Positions 8,098-17,814 of a DNA stretch of 64,000 bases are shown here, in pieces. The notes under the pieces are model-generated. The model did no database searches, was not told the DNA's origin, and saw only the letters and a program-made list of their open reading frames with translations. The position numbers and the translations under genes were made by a program. The stretch comes from CAVYEM01 sp963767635. GTDB lineage: Bacteria; Vulcanimicrobiota; Vulcanimicrobiia; Vulcanimicrobiales; Vulcanimicrobiaceae. The first letter of the stretch is position 1. Each line of letters begins with the position of its first letter. Location of the stretch: contig CAVYEM010000001.1 in NCBI GenBank assembly GCA_963767635.1, positions 496,001 to 560,000 of the forward strand, read 5' to 3'.

Positions 8098-8434
8098 CGT
8101 CATTCCCCGGCGGCGCACGAACTAGGCGCGGATTTGCAAGAGCGCTTCACGCCATATTCCGGCATGAAGCGTTGCATGACCGTGCTAGGCAGCATTTGGC
8201 GCAGCAACGATTACGGGCTGCAGTGGACGAACATCAGGGACGGCAAGATTCCCGGCATCGCGGATAGCATCGGCGGATGTCGTGCAGATGAACATTCGCT
8301 CGACCGGAAACGACTCAGGCGCCCACGGCTGCGGAATATGCGACGTACGACGATCTGCGAGCACAAACGTCCGCCGGTGTAGCGCGCTTACACGAGCTCA
8401 TTTCGGAACGCTGAAAGTGAGTCAAGAGGTGGCA
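8098..8434. other. Intergenic stretch without a recognisable gene
   Basis: An open frame (8062-8382) crosses the stretch on the plus strand, but it is Arg-rich with no family signature and begins inside the hairpin. I see no promoter or repeat. It may hold a decayed gene. Confidence 0.3.
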
Positions 8435-9546
8435 TCAAAGGGTGATTTTTCCGATCCCGCTGCTGTACGTAAACCAGAGGTTGCCATCCGGGCCAAGCAC
8501 GATACCCGTGGGATTTTCACTGCCTCCGCCTTTTGCCGGAGCCAAGGGGTACTCGGTAACGACGCCTTGAGGTGTGATTTTGCCGATCTTGCCGTTGCCG
8601 GACTGGTCAGTAAACCAGAAATTGCCGTCCGGCCCGGCCGCGATGTCAACTGCAACAGCGTTGGCCGGTAGCGGATAGATGACCGATGTACCGGAGGTCG
8701 AGATCTTCCCCACGTAGGTTGTTCGAAAGCCGTTACTAAAACCGTTAGCGGTAAACCACAAGTCTTCGTCCGGCCCAGACACGATACTATTGACGGAAAA
8801 ATCGCTGTCTGCGAGCGGTACCCGGTACTGGGTGGCAGTCCCCTGCGGCGTAATCTTTTCGATCGCGTTCTGATATGGGCACTGATAGACGCAAGGGCTG
8901 CCGAACCAGAGATTGCCGTCCGGCCCAGCAACGATACCGGAAGAAAGCGGCCCGACCGCTGCGGTGTCATACTCGTTATATGTCGTTATCGAACCGCTTG
9001 GTGATATCTTGCCGATGTTTGAACTGAACTCTTCGGTTGCGTAGTTCTCCAGCGCTTCATAAAACCACAGATTGCCGTCCGGCCCAGCCGCGATACCGGA
9101 GGGTATAAATCCCGCAGGAGTCTCATACTCCGTTATCGATCCACCCGTGCTGACTTTGCCGATAAGGCCTGCATACTCCTGACCGGCCAGTATTGTCGCT
9201 TGAGCGGTGAACCAGAGGTTGCCGTCTGGGCCGGCCACGATATCAACTAACGACAGAGGCGATCCGGGCGGGATATTAAAGCTGGGCGAAGGAGGCGGCA
9301 GCGGATATTCCGCGATCGATCCTTGCAGGGTCATTTTGCCAACGCCGGCCGTCGCTGTGAACCAGAGATTGCCGTCCGGCCCGACCGTAATCTGTTCTGC
9401 TCCGCCACTGACCGAATAATAGGTAAAGGTCGGCGCGGATGGTGTTGCCGTCGCGTGCGCCATCGGCGGCGCGCTCGAGCCACCACCGCAAGCAGTAACC
9501 AAAGCATCAAGACGCCCGCGGCTAAAGCGCAATGCAGTTTAACCAC
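8435..9546 (-). CDS. Lipoprotein with Vgb/NHL-type beta-propeller repeats, frame-shifted in the signal peptide
   Basis: The body contains seven copies of the GPDGNLWFT-type signature about 45 residues apart, as in virginiamycin B lyase-like and NHL-type propellers. Most such proteins are not lyases, so no enzyme activity is claimed. The main frame opens at a TTG (9532) with a poor leader reading LVTACGGGSS, a lipobox without a hydrophobic core. The core, VKLHCALAAGVLMLWLLLA, lies in another frame from a GTG at 9546 preceded by AAAGG. A one-base shift at about 9495-9515 joins them into a normal lipoprotein signal. It points towards the phasin gene and has no partner on its strand. Confidence 0.75.
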
Positions 9547-9772
9547 GGTTTTACCTTTTCCATGTCCATGGCGCGAGTCCTCATTCAGCGGTTTCTTCAG
9601 AGATGCCGTAGCTGCGCGATAATTACGAAATTTGCGGACCGCGGCCTTCGTGCCGTCGCGCCGATTTACGTCCGTTGGTAAAAGGGGCCGGATGCCGGCT
9701 TGTGCGGCAGCACGGCGAAGTGGGTACTATGCAGCACCACTTGCGCACTTGCACCTATTGGGAGAGCATGGC

Positions 9773-10819
9773 ATGTCCGAACGCGATTCCGTTCAGCTCG
9801 TCAGCAGACGAAAAGCACTGGCCGTCGGTATTAGCGTCGCAGGAGGCTTCGCCGGTGCCGCGCTTGCAGGCTGCGCTTCACCCGGGGTCGGGATGGGAGG
9901 CGCGCTGCCGCAAACTTCCGGCTCATCGAGCGGCGGCGGAACCGCAATGTCCGCCGTGCAAGGTGCCGGAGTACCCAGGGTGTTTCTTTCTAGAAACACC
10001 ATTCAGCAGATACAGCAGATCATTCAAGCGGAGGGCATGACGTCAAACGGCGTTTTCTCCATTGAAATCGATCGCGACGACATTCCGAACGTCACGCTGC
10101 GCGGCGTACCGATATTGCCGGCCAATCAAATAAACGGCACGCTGAATTTCCAGTGCTTAGGCGGTGACCGCGTCGCGATGAATTCGGACATGGCGCTCAA
10201 AGCGAATGAGATCGATCGGTTCATCGATCAGCTGATCTCACACGATATCATCTTTCAAGCGGAGCACCAGCACTTTTACGATTTCTCACCGCTCGTGTGG
10301 TTTATTCATTTTCGTGCAACCGGCGATGCTCTGCAGATTGCCCGCGGCATAAAAGCCGCATTGAACGTCACCTCGACGCCGTTCCCGCAGACGAGCCCGA
10401 AGAATCCCAAGACCCCGCTTCCCGCCGAGGAGCTGGGCGACATCATCGGTGCAGCGCCTTCCATCGGCGCGAACGGAATCGTGAATTTCGACGTGCCGCG
10501 CGATGACCCCATTTCGCTGGGAGGTATGCGCATCAATCCGTATCTGAACGTTGCCACGACGATTGCGTTTCAGCCGTACGGCGGCGGCCAGAACGCCGTC
10601 GCGGTTCCCGACTTCGGGATGATTTCTTCAGAGATACAGCGCGTGGTAGCGCTTATGCGTTCGCACGATTGGGACATCGGCTGCCTGTACAACCAGGAAA
10701 CCGACGAACAGCCGCAGCTCTTTTTCTCCCATCAATTCAAGACCGGCAACGCGCTTACGCTCGCGCGCGAGATTCGCCAAGGGCTCAACCGCATGGACAT
10801 GGCTTTTAAAACGCCGTAA
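9773..10819 (+). CDS. Tat-exported lipoprotein with two DUF1259 domains
   Basis: A 348-residue protein. The N-terminus carries a twin-arginine motif (SRRKALAVG), a hydrophobic core and a lipobox-like LAGC, so Tat export followed by lipid attachment is likely. Two related domains follow at about residues 90-200 and 235-345. Both have the DUF1259 (LppY/LpqO) pattern: a buried D-x-x-x-x-x-x-G-V/M near the start, HDI or HDW in the middle, and a final TGDAL-x-(I/L)AR or TGNALTLAR. The function of DUF1259 is unknown. I chose ATG 9773 because the longer frame from 9632 adds an Arg-rich leader before the signal. Confidence 0.75.
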   Translation: MSERDSVQLVSRRKALAVGISVAGGFAGAALAGCASPGVGMGGALPQTSGSSSGGGTAMSAVQGAGVPRVFLSRNTIQQIQQIIQAEGMTSNGVFSIEIDRDDIPNVTLRGVPILPANQINGTLNFQCLGGDRVAMNSDMALKANEIDRFIDQLISHDIIFQAEHQHFYDFSPLVWFIHFRATGDALQIARGIKAALNVTSTPFPQTSPKNPKTPLPAEELGDIIGAAPSIGANGIVNFDVPRDDPISLGGMRINPYLNVATTIAFQPYGGGQNAVAVPDFGMISSEIQRVVALMRSHDWDIGCLYNQETDEQPQLFFSHQFKTGNALTLAREIRQGLNRMDMAFKTP

Positions 10820-10822
10820 CCC

Positions 10823-13591
10823 TCACACCAATAAACCGACCGTCACGGCTCGTTCCTCGGTCCACTTGCAGCCCTCTTCCATGAGCGCTGCAAGTGCGGC
10901 CGGTTCGAGTTCTCGGCGCAACCGCTCGATCACGCGATCGTATTCTTGCTGCTCGGTGTGTTCCCGCGCCGCTTCCAGCGCGAGAAGTCTTCCGTCGACG
11001 AATCCGATCAGAAGCGCCGCGCGCGATTGGTTTTCTCGCTGCACTGACGAATCGTCGCATTTACCCAGTGCGGCAATCGCCGCTAGATGCTGCAACGCGA
11101 AGGCGATGGAAACATCGACCTGCACTTGCTGCGCCAGCGTCAGTGCTTCTCGAGCGTGCGCGCGCGCCGGTTCATAGCGATCCAGGGCGACGAAATACGC
11201 CGCGATGTTGCCGAGAATTGCGGCGGCGGTGCGATGCCGGCCGAGGGTTCTCACTGCGTCGAGCGCTTTTTCGGCATACAGCAGCGCCGCTTGCGCGTCG
11301 CCGCAGCGGAATTCCGCCTCGGCCACGGTCGCGGCCGTGATGGCGACGTTGCCTGCGTCGGCGCCCTCCTCGAATGCGGCGGAGGCTTGCGCAAACAGCT
11401 CCCGCGCCCCGGCTACATCGCCCTTCAGCCCGCGCGCCGCCGCGAGATCGCGCAGCGTGCCGCCAACGCGCCAAGAGCCGGCTTCGCGACGCGTAACGAG
11501 CGAATCACGCAACAGCTGCTCGCCCTCGTCGACGCGTCCCAAGTACACCATTGAACGGCCCGCCAGGCGCTGCGCTTCCGCCATGCCGCCGGCATTTTGA
11601 AATTGCGCGAAGGTCGCGAGCGCGCATTCGGCCGCCGAAAGGGAAGAACGGAACTGGTTGAAAGCGGACGCCAGAAACGCTTCTCCCAAATGCAATTGCG
11701 CGGCCAGAACCGGCGAGCCCGCTGCATCGACGCGTTGAAGCGCCGTCTGTACCCAACGGCGCGCTTCGGCTGCCGCAAAAACTCCAAAGACTCGATGCAG
11801 GGTTGCCGCTAGGCGCTCACCCACTACGGAATCTCCGTCGGGTCCAAACGACCGCGTCAGCGATGCGCGAATGTTCTCCAGCTCGCGCTCCGCGCGGCAA
11901 AGCCAAATCCGGTACGGGACTTCCTCGTAATTGAGCGCCAGCTTTTCGGCCAGTTCCGTGTACGTAACGGCGTGCAGCGCGGATGCACGGCTGTGCTCGC
12001 CGCATTCGTTCAGCTTTTCACAAGCGTATTCACGCATCGATTCCAGCAGCCGGTATCGCACGTCCTCGTCGAGCGGTTCGGCGAGCACGAGCGATTTATC
12101 GACGAGCGACGTGAGCAAGTCGAGAATCTCTACGTCGCCGATTTCGGCCGTTGCTGCGACGGCCGTCGCGGCTTCGAGCGTGAAGCCGCCGGCAAAAATC
12201 GAGACATATCGAAATAGGCGCTGCTCTTCTTGCGCGAGCAGATCGTAGCTCCAGTCGATTAGCGCGCGCATCGTCTGCTGGCGCGGCAGGGCGGTGCGAT
12301 CGCCCCCCGTCAAGATGCGGAAGCGCTCGCCGAGTTTCTGTGCGAGTTGCGTGGGCGTGAGCATCTTCATGCGCGCGGCGGCGAGTTCTATGGCAAGTGG
12401 GATGCCGTCCAAGGCTGTGCAAACCTGCGCGATGATGCGCGCGTTTTCGTCCGTCGGGGCGAAGCGCGGGTTCACGGCGCGCGCACGTTCTTGAAAGAGT
12501 TCGACCGCGCAGAGAAGCTCGAGCGAGGGCATGCGGTAAACCGACTCACCGGCAATGTTCAGCGCCTCTCGGCTCGTCGTCAGAATTTTGACGTTGGGGC
12601 ACGCACGCAGAATCGCCGCGGCGGCAGCCGTAACCGCACCGATCACGTGCTCGCAGTTGTCGACGATAAGGAGCAGCTCTTTTTGCCGCAGATGCGCTAC
12701 GAGCGAGTCGAGCACGGGGCGACCCGGCATTTCCTGAAGATCGAAGATCGCCCCAATCGTGCCCGAGACGAGCGCGGCTTCGTTCAAGGCCGCAAGATCG
12801 GCAAACCACACGCCGTCGCTATACGAATCGAGCAGTTCCGCGCCGACCTGCAGAGAACACCGGGTCTTTCCAATGCCGCCCGTCCCGCACAGCGTGACCA
12901 ATCTGGAACGCTGCAGCAACGATGCGATGTCCCGCAACTGCTCTTCGCGGCCTACGAGGCTGGTAAGCTGCGAGGGAAGATTGGTGGTGAGAACCGTGAG
13001 CGATCGAAGCTTGGGAAAATCCGTTGCGATGTCCGGCGCCACGAGCTGAAAGACGTGCTCGGCGGCTGTCAGATCTTTCAGACGGTGCTCGCCCAGGTCT
13101 TGCAGCACGGTCTGCGCCGGCAAACGCCCATCGGCCGATTCCGCCGCAGCGCCGGAAAGCACGATTTGACCTCCGTGCGCAACAGCGAGCAGCCTTGCCA
13201 CGCGATTCAGCGTCGGCCCGAAATAGTCGCCGTCCCGTTCGTCGGATTCGCCTACATGCAGCGCCATTCGCACGGCAAGACCGTCAACTGAAGAAAAATC
13301 TTGGGCGCCAAGCGTGCGCTGTGCGGCGGCCGACGCGTTCACTGCGTCGCGAATATCCCCGAACGCGACGCAAAACGCATCGCCGAGCGCTTTAAAAATA
13401 TAGCCGCCGTATTGCGGCATGATCGCCTTGAGCAGGGCATCGTGCCGGCGCACGGCCTCTTGCATGGCGGCGGGGTCCCGGTCCCACCGAACGGTGCTGC
13501 CCTCGATGTCGGTGAACAGGAATGCTACCTTGCCCGAAGGCGGGGCCGTCCCGGTAGCCGGCGGCGTGGCCGCAAGCCTGGTGCGAATCAT
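10823..13591 (-). CDS. Class III adenylate cyclase / NB-ARC-type ATPase / TPR regulator
   Basis: A 922-residue three-part signalling protein. A class III cyclase domain covers about residues 20-190. Metal-binding Asp28 lies in FTDIEGST and Asp71 in LGDAF, Lys67 fits adenine recognition, and the N-x-x-x-R (NRVAR) transition-state residues are present, so it looks catalytically intact. An NTPase domain with P-loop GTGGIGKT (near residue 240), LLLIVDNCEH as Walker B and GIPLAIELAA follows. The C-terminal half is TPR-like helices. There is no HTH or membrane segment. Such proteins probably couple an NTP-driven sensor to cAMP production in the cytoplasm. It converges on the DUF1259 gene (3-base gap) and diverges from the lipoprotein at 13715. 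Confidence 0.85.
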   Translation of the reverse strand: MIRTRLAATPPATGTAPPSGKVAFLFTDIEGSTVRWDRDPAAMQEAVRRHDALLKAIMPQYGGYIFKALGDAFCVAFGDIRDAVNASAAAQRTLGAQDFSSVDGLAVRMALHVGESDERDGDYFGPTLNRVARLLAVAHGGQIVLSGAAAESADGRLPAQTVLQDLGEHRLKDLTAAEHVFQLVAPDIATDFPKLRSLTVLTTNLPSQLTSLVGREEQLRDIASLLQRSRLVTLCGTGGIGKTRCSLQVGAELLDSYSDGVWFADLAALNEAALVSGTIGAIFDLQEMPGRPVLDSLVAHLRQKELLLIVDNCEHVIGAVTAAAAAILRACPNVKILTTSREALNIAGESVYRMPSLELLCAVELFQERARAVNPRFAPTDENARIIAQVCTALDGIPLAIELAAARMKMLTPTQLAQKLGERFRILTGGDRTALPRQQTMRALIDWSYDLLAQEEQRLFRYVSIFAGGFTLEAATAVAATAEIGDVEILDLLTSLVDKSLVLAEPLDEDVRYRLLESMREYACEKLNECGEHSRASALHAVTYTELAEKLALNYEEVPYRIWLCRAERELENIRASLTRSFGPDGDSVVGERLAATLHRVFGVFAAAEARRWVQTALQRVDAAGSPVLAAQLHLGEAFLASAFNQFRSSLSAAECALATFAQFQNAGGMAEAQRLAGRSMVYLGRVDEGEQLLRDSLVTRREAGSWRVGGTLRDLAAARGLKGDVAGARELFAQASAAFEEGADAGNVAITAATVAEAEFRCGDAQAALLYAEKALDAVRTLGRHRTAAAILGNIAAYFVALDRYEPARAHAREALTLAQQVQVDVSIAFALQHLAAIAALGKCDDSSVQRENQSRAALLIGFVDGRLLALEAAREHTEQQEYDRVIERLRRELEPAALAALMEEGCKWTEERAVTVGLLV

Positions 13592-13714
13592 TACGTGCTT
13601 ACAGTACCAGGGGGCGGCGCGATGGGTGAAGAGGCAGCGGAAGGCGCCTGCACAAAAGAGGTGCGTGCTTGCCCCGACACCAAAGCTCGTGCCCGTAAAA
13701 ATTTAGGAGCGGCC

Positions 13715-15160
13715 ATGAATCTGGTTCGTACACGCTTTCCGTATGCGATCGTTTCTTCTGCGATCATGCTGGCATCTTGCGGCGGGGGCGCGCTTCATCA
13801 AATCCCTGCGTCCACGCAATCGGACTCGGCGCACTCCCCGGCAGGCCCGGCGACGAGCGCGCTGCCGCTGAATGCCGCTGCGAACACGACGTATGCGTTG
13901 CCGCTCTCCGACGGATACAGCGGAACCATCTCGCTGCGCGTCGAGCACGCGCCGGCGAAGACGAAGCTGCTCGTGCGTGTGGAGCAATCTCGCGGAGGAG
14001 CGGCCGCGCGCGCGGCAACCGCCTCACGTTCCGGCGCTTGTCCGGCGCCCCCGACGATCCTGCTGGAAAATCCGTTCCCGTTCCCGATTACCATCCGGTT
14101 GACGAGCTTCACGATTCACGTACCGTGCAGCGTAGATGGGGCGTTGTTCGGCGTCAGCTTCTACCAGACCGTTCCGCAGCCCAACGTCGTAACCTCGACG
14201 AAGCTCGGAAATGCCAGGGCAAGCGGCAACACGGTCACGTTCACTCCGGCCGTCGCCACGCTGACGTTTGCGCCGCTCACGACGTCGGCGCTGGCGGTAC
14301 GGCAAGAAACGTCCACTGCGGAAGTCGTGCTTCCGGTGGCGCCGGGTTCGACCACGGTGCTGACTTCCAATGCGTCCAACGTTCCTTCGAGTTTATCTTT
14401 CAACTACACGACCGCGGCAGGCGGCTCTTCGTACTCAGCGGCATGTTTTGACGCGTACGACAAGTCGGGCGCGCTCATGCCGGCGTTGCGCGGCGCTGCG
14501 ATCGCGGGGACGCCGTCGTTCTACTGCAGCCTCGATCCCGGCGCCTCGACGATCACGTTCGGACAGCTCGTGAAGTTTTTCATCGGCGCGCCAAAGACCG
14601 ACGCGAGCGTGTTTGAATTCGACGGCCCCGGCAGCGCGTATCTCTGTACTGACGGCGACACCACGCAATGCGACACGCCTGCATTCAGCATCCCCACATA
14701 TCGGAACCTCATCGTTGCCAACGCCAAAGACCTGCGGCTGTGCGTACCCGTAAAGGACAGCACCGATTGCAATAACGTTGGCGGCAAGGCGTGGCCGCCG
14801 CCGTCCACGCACACGGTTTCCCGCCATCGCGACTTTCAGCTTCTCGTGGCGGACGATCCCACGTATAGACCGGGGACTGCGCTTGCGCCGGTTCCATGGG
14901 ACGGCCTGCTGCGGCTGAGCGTTAGCGGACAGTGCCGGCTCAACACGCACAACGATAACGACAACGGCGACGTGCCGCCGGGCTATAGTGACGACGATCA
15001 AGCCGGTGTAGGGCCGTACGCGGAGTTCGACATCACGCCCACCGGCGCTGGATTTTGCGACATCACAACGAGCGAAGACCCCAAGTTCATTACCAACTAC
15101 AGCGATCCGCAGCATCCCATGCCGCGTTCGAAGTCGTTGCTGATTACGATTCTACGATAA
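13715..15160 (+). CDS. Lipoprotein of unknown function
   Basis: A 481-residue protein with a signal peptide ending LASC followed by GGG, the same lipobox style as other lipoproteins in this window. An Ala/Ser/Pro linker follows. The body is rich in Thr/Ser/Val and suggests Ig-like or other beta-sandwich domains, with several cysteines in the second half. GGAG lies six bases before the ATG; the longer open frame from 13301 would run into the divergent cyclase gene and is rejected. I do not recognise a family. Confidence 0.65.
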   Translation: MNLVRTRFPYAIVSSAIMLASCGGGALHQIPASTQSDSAHSPAGPATSALPLNAAANTTYALPLSDGYSGTISLRVEHAPAKTKLLVRVEQSRGGAAARAATASRSGACPAPPTILLENPFPFPITIRLTSFTIHVPCSVDGALFGVSFYQTVPQPNVVTSTKLGNARASGNTVTFTPAVATLTFAPLTTSALAVRQETSTAEVVLPVAPGSTTVLTSNASNVPSSLSFNYTTAAGGSSYSAACFDAYDKSGALMPALRGAAIAGTPSFYCSLDPGASTITFGQLVKFFIGAPKTDASVFEFDGPGSAYLCTDGDTTQCDTPAFSIPTYRNLIVANAKDLRLCVPVKDSTDCNNVGGKAWPPPSTHTVSRHRDFQLLVADDPTYRPGTALAPVPWDGLLRLSVSGQCRLNTHNDNDNGDVPPGYSDDDQAGVGPYAEFDITPTGAGFCDITTSEDPKFITNYSDPQHPMPRSKSLLITILR

Positions 15161-15643
15161 TCAGCGGTGGGGGGAGACTTTGCCGCACGGGAACGCGACG
15201 ATCTGTTGCGGTAGAATGATGCCGTCCTCGAACGGCCACTGCTGCACCAGAAGAAACGGCGGCGGATAGATGGAGTTGAGTTCCGGATTCACTTGTGCGC
15301 TGAACATAAAGCCTTGTGGCGAGAGCGCCGGAGCGAGCGATGCAATGCGGTAGATCGCGAGCGGACGCCGGTAGAACAGCGCGTAGCCTTGGTCGTTTCC
15401 GATAAAATCGTAACCGCGCACCCCTAGTTCCGCGCCGAGTTTGACGATCGGCACGCGCGGACGGAAGAGCCGGTCGAAGCCGCTGTGCCCGAACGCGTGA
15501 AACGCCGTAAACCCGACGTGGCGCCCGGGACGGCACGCATCCGCGTTGTACGACCGCTCAGGCGACGTCCCCGTCCGTGCGGCTTGCGCCGGCGCAGCGA
15601 TCGAGCAAACCAGGGCGGCGAGTAAAAGGACGATGCGTTTCAT
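15161..15643 (-). CDS. Secreted protein of unknown function
   Basis: A 160-residue protein with a standard signal peptide (MKRIVLLLAALVCSIAAPAQA). The mature part has no motif I recognise. It is aromatic-rich in its second half (YALFYRRPLAIYRIA, and later Tyr/Pro) and probably a small beta-rich periplasmic protein. It is the last of a run of secreted-protein genes on this strand (17.6 to 15.1 kb). The start is the ATG directly preceding the signal peptide. Confidence 0.6.
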   Translation of the reverse strand: MKRIVLLLAALVCSIAAPAQAARTGTSPERSYNADACRPGRHVGFTAFHAFGHSGFDRLFRPRVPIVKLGAELGVRGYDFIGNDQGYALFYRRPLAIYRIASLAPALSPQGFMFSAQVNPELNSIYPPPFLLVQQWPFEDGIILPQQIVAFPCGKVSPHR

Positions 15644-15659
15644 CGGATGCCGTTCTTGC

Positions 15660-16070
15660 TCAGTGCAGTTTCGAGAGATCGTCGAGGGCGGCAGGATTGC
15701 CGTACGGTTGGGGATCACCGGTGAAGAGCACGCCGAGCACCGTGCAGCGAACCGACTGCAGTCCCATCGGCCACGGCGCCTTCGTCCACTTACCGTGGTA
15801 GGGAACGCCCGCAACCGGACGGACGCCGCTGGAATCCAAATCGGCGAGCAACACGATGTCTTCCTGCGCTTGATCGAGCAGATCCATCCGCAAGCGCGTT
15901 TTTTGGATCGGCCGTCCGGTTGAGTTCGTTTCCTTCACGGTCCAGCCAATGCGCATCTGGCCCGTCGAAGGACGTCCGTAAATGTGCGCCTGGCACGTGT
16001 TTACGGTAACTGCGTTGGGCTGCAGCGGCAGTAGCGTCACTACAGCCAACATCAGTGAGGTTAGTGTCAT
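15660..16070 (-). CDS. Secreted protein of unknown function
   Basis: A 136-residue protein with a hydrophobic leader (MTLTSLMLAVVTLLPL). The mature part holds two cysteines and the phrase IGWTVKETNSTG, typical of a small beta-sandwich, but I know no family. The ATG overlaps the stop of the upstream gene by four bases (ATGA), so the two are translationally coupled. It precedes the 15161-15643 gene by 16 bases in what looks like one operon. Confidence 0.6.
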   Translation of the reverse strand: MTLTSLMLAVVTLLPLQPNAVTVNTCQAHIYGRPSTGQMRIGWTVKETNSTGRPIQKTRLRMDLLDQAQEDIVLLADLDSSGVRPVAGVPYHGKWTKAPWPMGLQSVRCTVLGVLFTGDPQPYGNPAALDDLSKLH

Positions 16071-16996
16071 CGGCTGGCCAGCAGACGCGCGAGCGTCATG
16101 GGATCCACGCATTGCAGTCGACGCATGCCGCTCAGGACGGCTTTGGAATCGTTGTGCAGCACGCTCTTGCGAATGCCTGCGATGATGCTGCGCTCGTGTT
16201 CCGTAGGTTGATGGTAACTGGCGCATGCGGCGTCGCTTTGCGCCGAGACTTTATTGGCCGGCGCGAACTTCCAGTCCGGGGTGGCGGGCGCAACTTGCTG
16301 TGATACGGTCTTTACGACTTTGTCCACGGCGGGATTGGGCTGCGGTGCGACGGACTGCTCCGAGGACGGCGGCAGGCCGGGCGCACCCGGTGCGACGGAA
16401 ACGGCTTTGCACACGTCGGCGATCGGCTGCAGCGCGGGATTCATCTCCGGGTGCAGCACGAGGCCGGCTTTTGCAAATTCTCCGCACTTGCCGATCATCG
16501 TGAGCGTCGTGTCGAGCTGCTTTTGCTTGAGGATTTCGTCGCCGAGCTGCTGACACGTGCGCGATGGTGCATGGCCGATCGGCGCTTGGTACCCCACCGA
16601 TGCGCCGAAGTTGTACGCGTTCGAACCGAAACCACCGGTTTGCGGCTGCCCGACGGGCGCGGGATTGTTGGCGTTTTGATTGACGTTGTTTTGATACAGA
16701 GCCGCAGTGAATTGCGGAGTCGGACATTGGATGCCGACGCCATACGAATACAGGCCCAGAGGTACTGTGTTGATCTGCGTGTTCACGTTCGCGCTGGACG
16801 CATTCGAGTTCGTGAACGGGTTTACCGATTGCGCGTTGCTCGGCTGCGCCGTGACGTTGGTCGTTCCGCCCACGGTCACTTGCGGTGCCGCGGTCGGCGC
16901 CGGATTCGCGACCTGCGCGAGCGCCGGGACTCCGGAGAACCCGCTCAACGCAGTCGCCAGCGCCGTCAGAACCAGGAATCGATTGTTACGCATCAT
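16067..16996 (-). CDS. Secreted protein of unknown function, Asn/Pro-rich
   Basis: A protein of about 309 residues with a signal peptide (RNNRFLVLTALATALSGFSGVPALA). A low-complexity region rich in Asn, Gln, Thr and Pro spans roughly residues 28-135. A helical C-terminal part with conserved-looking cysteines (CQQLG, GKCGEF, VCKAV) follows. AAGG lies six bases before the ATG at 16996; the ATG at 17002 abuts that ribosome site and is less likely. The function is unknown. It is coupled by ATGA to the next gene. Confidence 0.6.
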   Translation of the reverse strand: MMRNNRFLVLTALATALSGFSGVPALAQVANPAPTAAPQVTVGGTTNVTAQPSNAQSVNPFTNSNASSANVNTQINTVPLGLYSYGVGIQCPTPQFTAALYQNNVNQNANNPAPVGQPQTGGFGSNAYNFGASVGYQAPIGHAPSRTCQQLGDEILKQKQLDTTLTMIGKCGEFAKAGLVLHPEMNPALQPIADVCKAVSVAPGAPGLPPSSEQSVAPQPNPAVDKVVKTVSQQVAPATPDWKFAPANKVSAQSDAACASYHQPTEHERSIIAGIRKSVLHNDSKAVLSGMRRLQCVDPMTLARLLASR

Positions 16997-17053
16997 GGTC
17001 ATCCTTCTGAATTGGGAGGGGACCCATCGAGATGAATCCCCTGCCGCGCTGGC

Positions 17054-17644
17054 TTATTCTTGGAAGTTGGAGAACGCTTGGCTCGAGATCGACGCGGTGT
17101 TGGACCCGAAGTTCTCGTGCGTGTTCGTGTAGATGGTGTCGTCGCCGTGCACGTCGACATGCGTGTAGGATCCGGCGGCGTCGTACGTCACTTCAATGCT
17201 CGGGTTGTTGAAGTTGAGGTTGAACGCTTGGGACTGGCCGCTGTACGTGCCGTTCAGGTTGCCGTTGAAGCTGGAGGTCGAACCGGGGTTCTCGATTTGA
17301 ACGATGCCCTTGGGGATGTCGGTGCCGAGCACGTCGATTCCCGAATTGGTGGACGGGTTCTTGACCGTGCCGGTAATCGTCCCATTGATGTCGCCGCTGT
17401 CGGCCGACTTCGAGAAGTTGCCGCTGATGCCGTTGAACGTGATTCCGTCCTTCACCGAGGACGTCCAGTTGTTGACGTAGCCGTTGTAGTAGTCGTGGTT
17501 GACTTCGCTGACGTTCGTGCAGCCCGTCATCCAGGAGTTCGTGAAGATCGTCGTCGTTCCGGTCGTTTCGGCGAACGCAGGGGACGCCGCCACGGCCATA
17601 AACGCGCCAATCGCCGCGAGTGCAAGTGCTTTGCTCTTAAGCAT
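17054..17644 (-). CDS. Secreted protein of unknown function, Asn/Thr/Gly-rich
   Basis: A protein of about 196 residues with a signal peptide (MLKSKALALAAIGAFMAVAASPAFA). The mature part is rich in Asn, Thr, Ser and Gly in short alternating patterns (DINGTITGTVKN, SFNGNLNGTYSGQ) that suggest an extended beta-fold surface or fibre protein. An ATG at 17656 lies directly against the ribosome site AAAGG, whereas the ATG at 17644 has 12 bases of spacing, so I chose the latter. It heads the run of secreted proteins on this strand. Confidence 0.6.
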   Translation of the reverse strand: MLKSKALALAAIGAFMAVAASPAFAETTGTTTIFTNSWMTGCTNVSEVNHDYYNGYVNNWTSSVKDGITFNGISGNFSKSADSGDINGTITGTVKNPSTNSGIDVLGTDIPKGIVQIENPGSTSSFNGNLNGTYSGQSQAFNLNFNNPSIEVTYDAAGSYTHVDVHGDDTIYTNTHENFGSNTASISSQAFSNFQE

Positions 17645-17814
17645 AGAGAGAAGCATCCTTTCTTACTTACTATCGCCCGGTTTCGGCGCGATAGAGGGTG
17701 AGGAGTCTGGTACTGAGCAAGCGTAGCCTAAAGCATTCAAGCGAGGCGCGGGCTGGACGTCCACTAGACGAGTGGTGATTGCAGCCGAGCGCTTGGGTCT
17801 GCTGAATCTGATCG

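Noticed and set aside
8062..8382. A 106-residue frame after the phasin gene
   Set aside because: Begins within a hairpin, Arg-rich at the end, no motif and no ribosome site.
8435..9532. Virginiamycin B lyase
   Set aside because: The repeats fit the propeller fold, but the protein is a lipoprotein and the family label is used far too broadly to claim the enzyme.
13301..13714. An N-terminal extension of the lipoprotein at 13715
   Set aside because: It overlaps the divergent cyclase gene and lacks a signal peptide at the front; the lipobox needs the later start.
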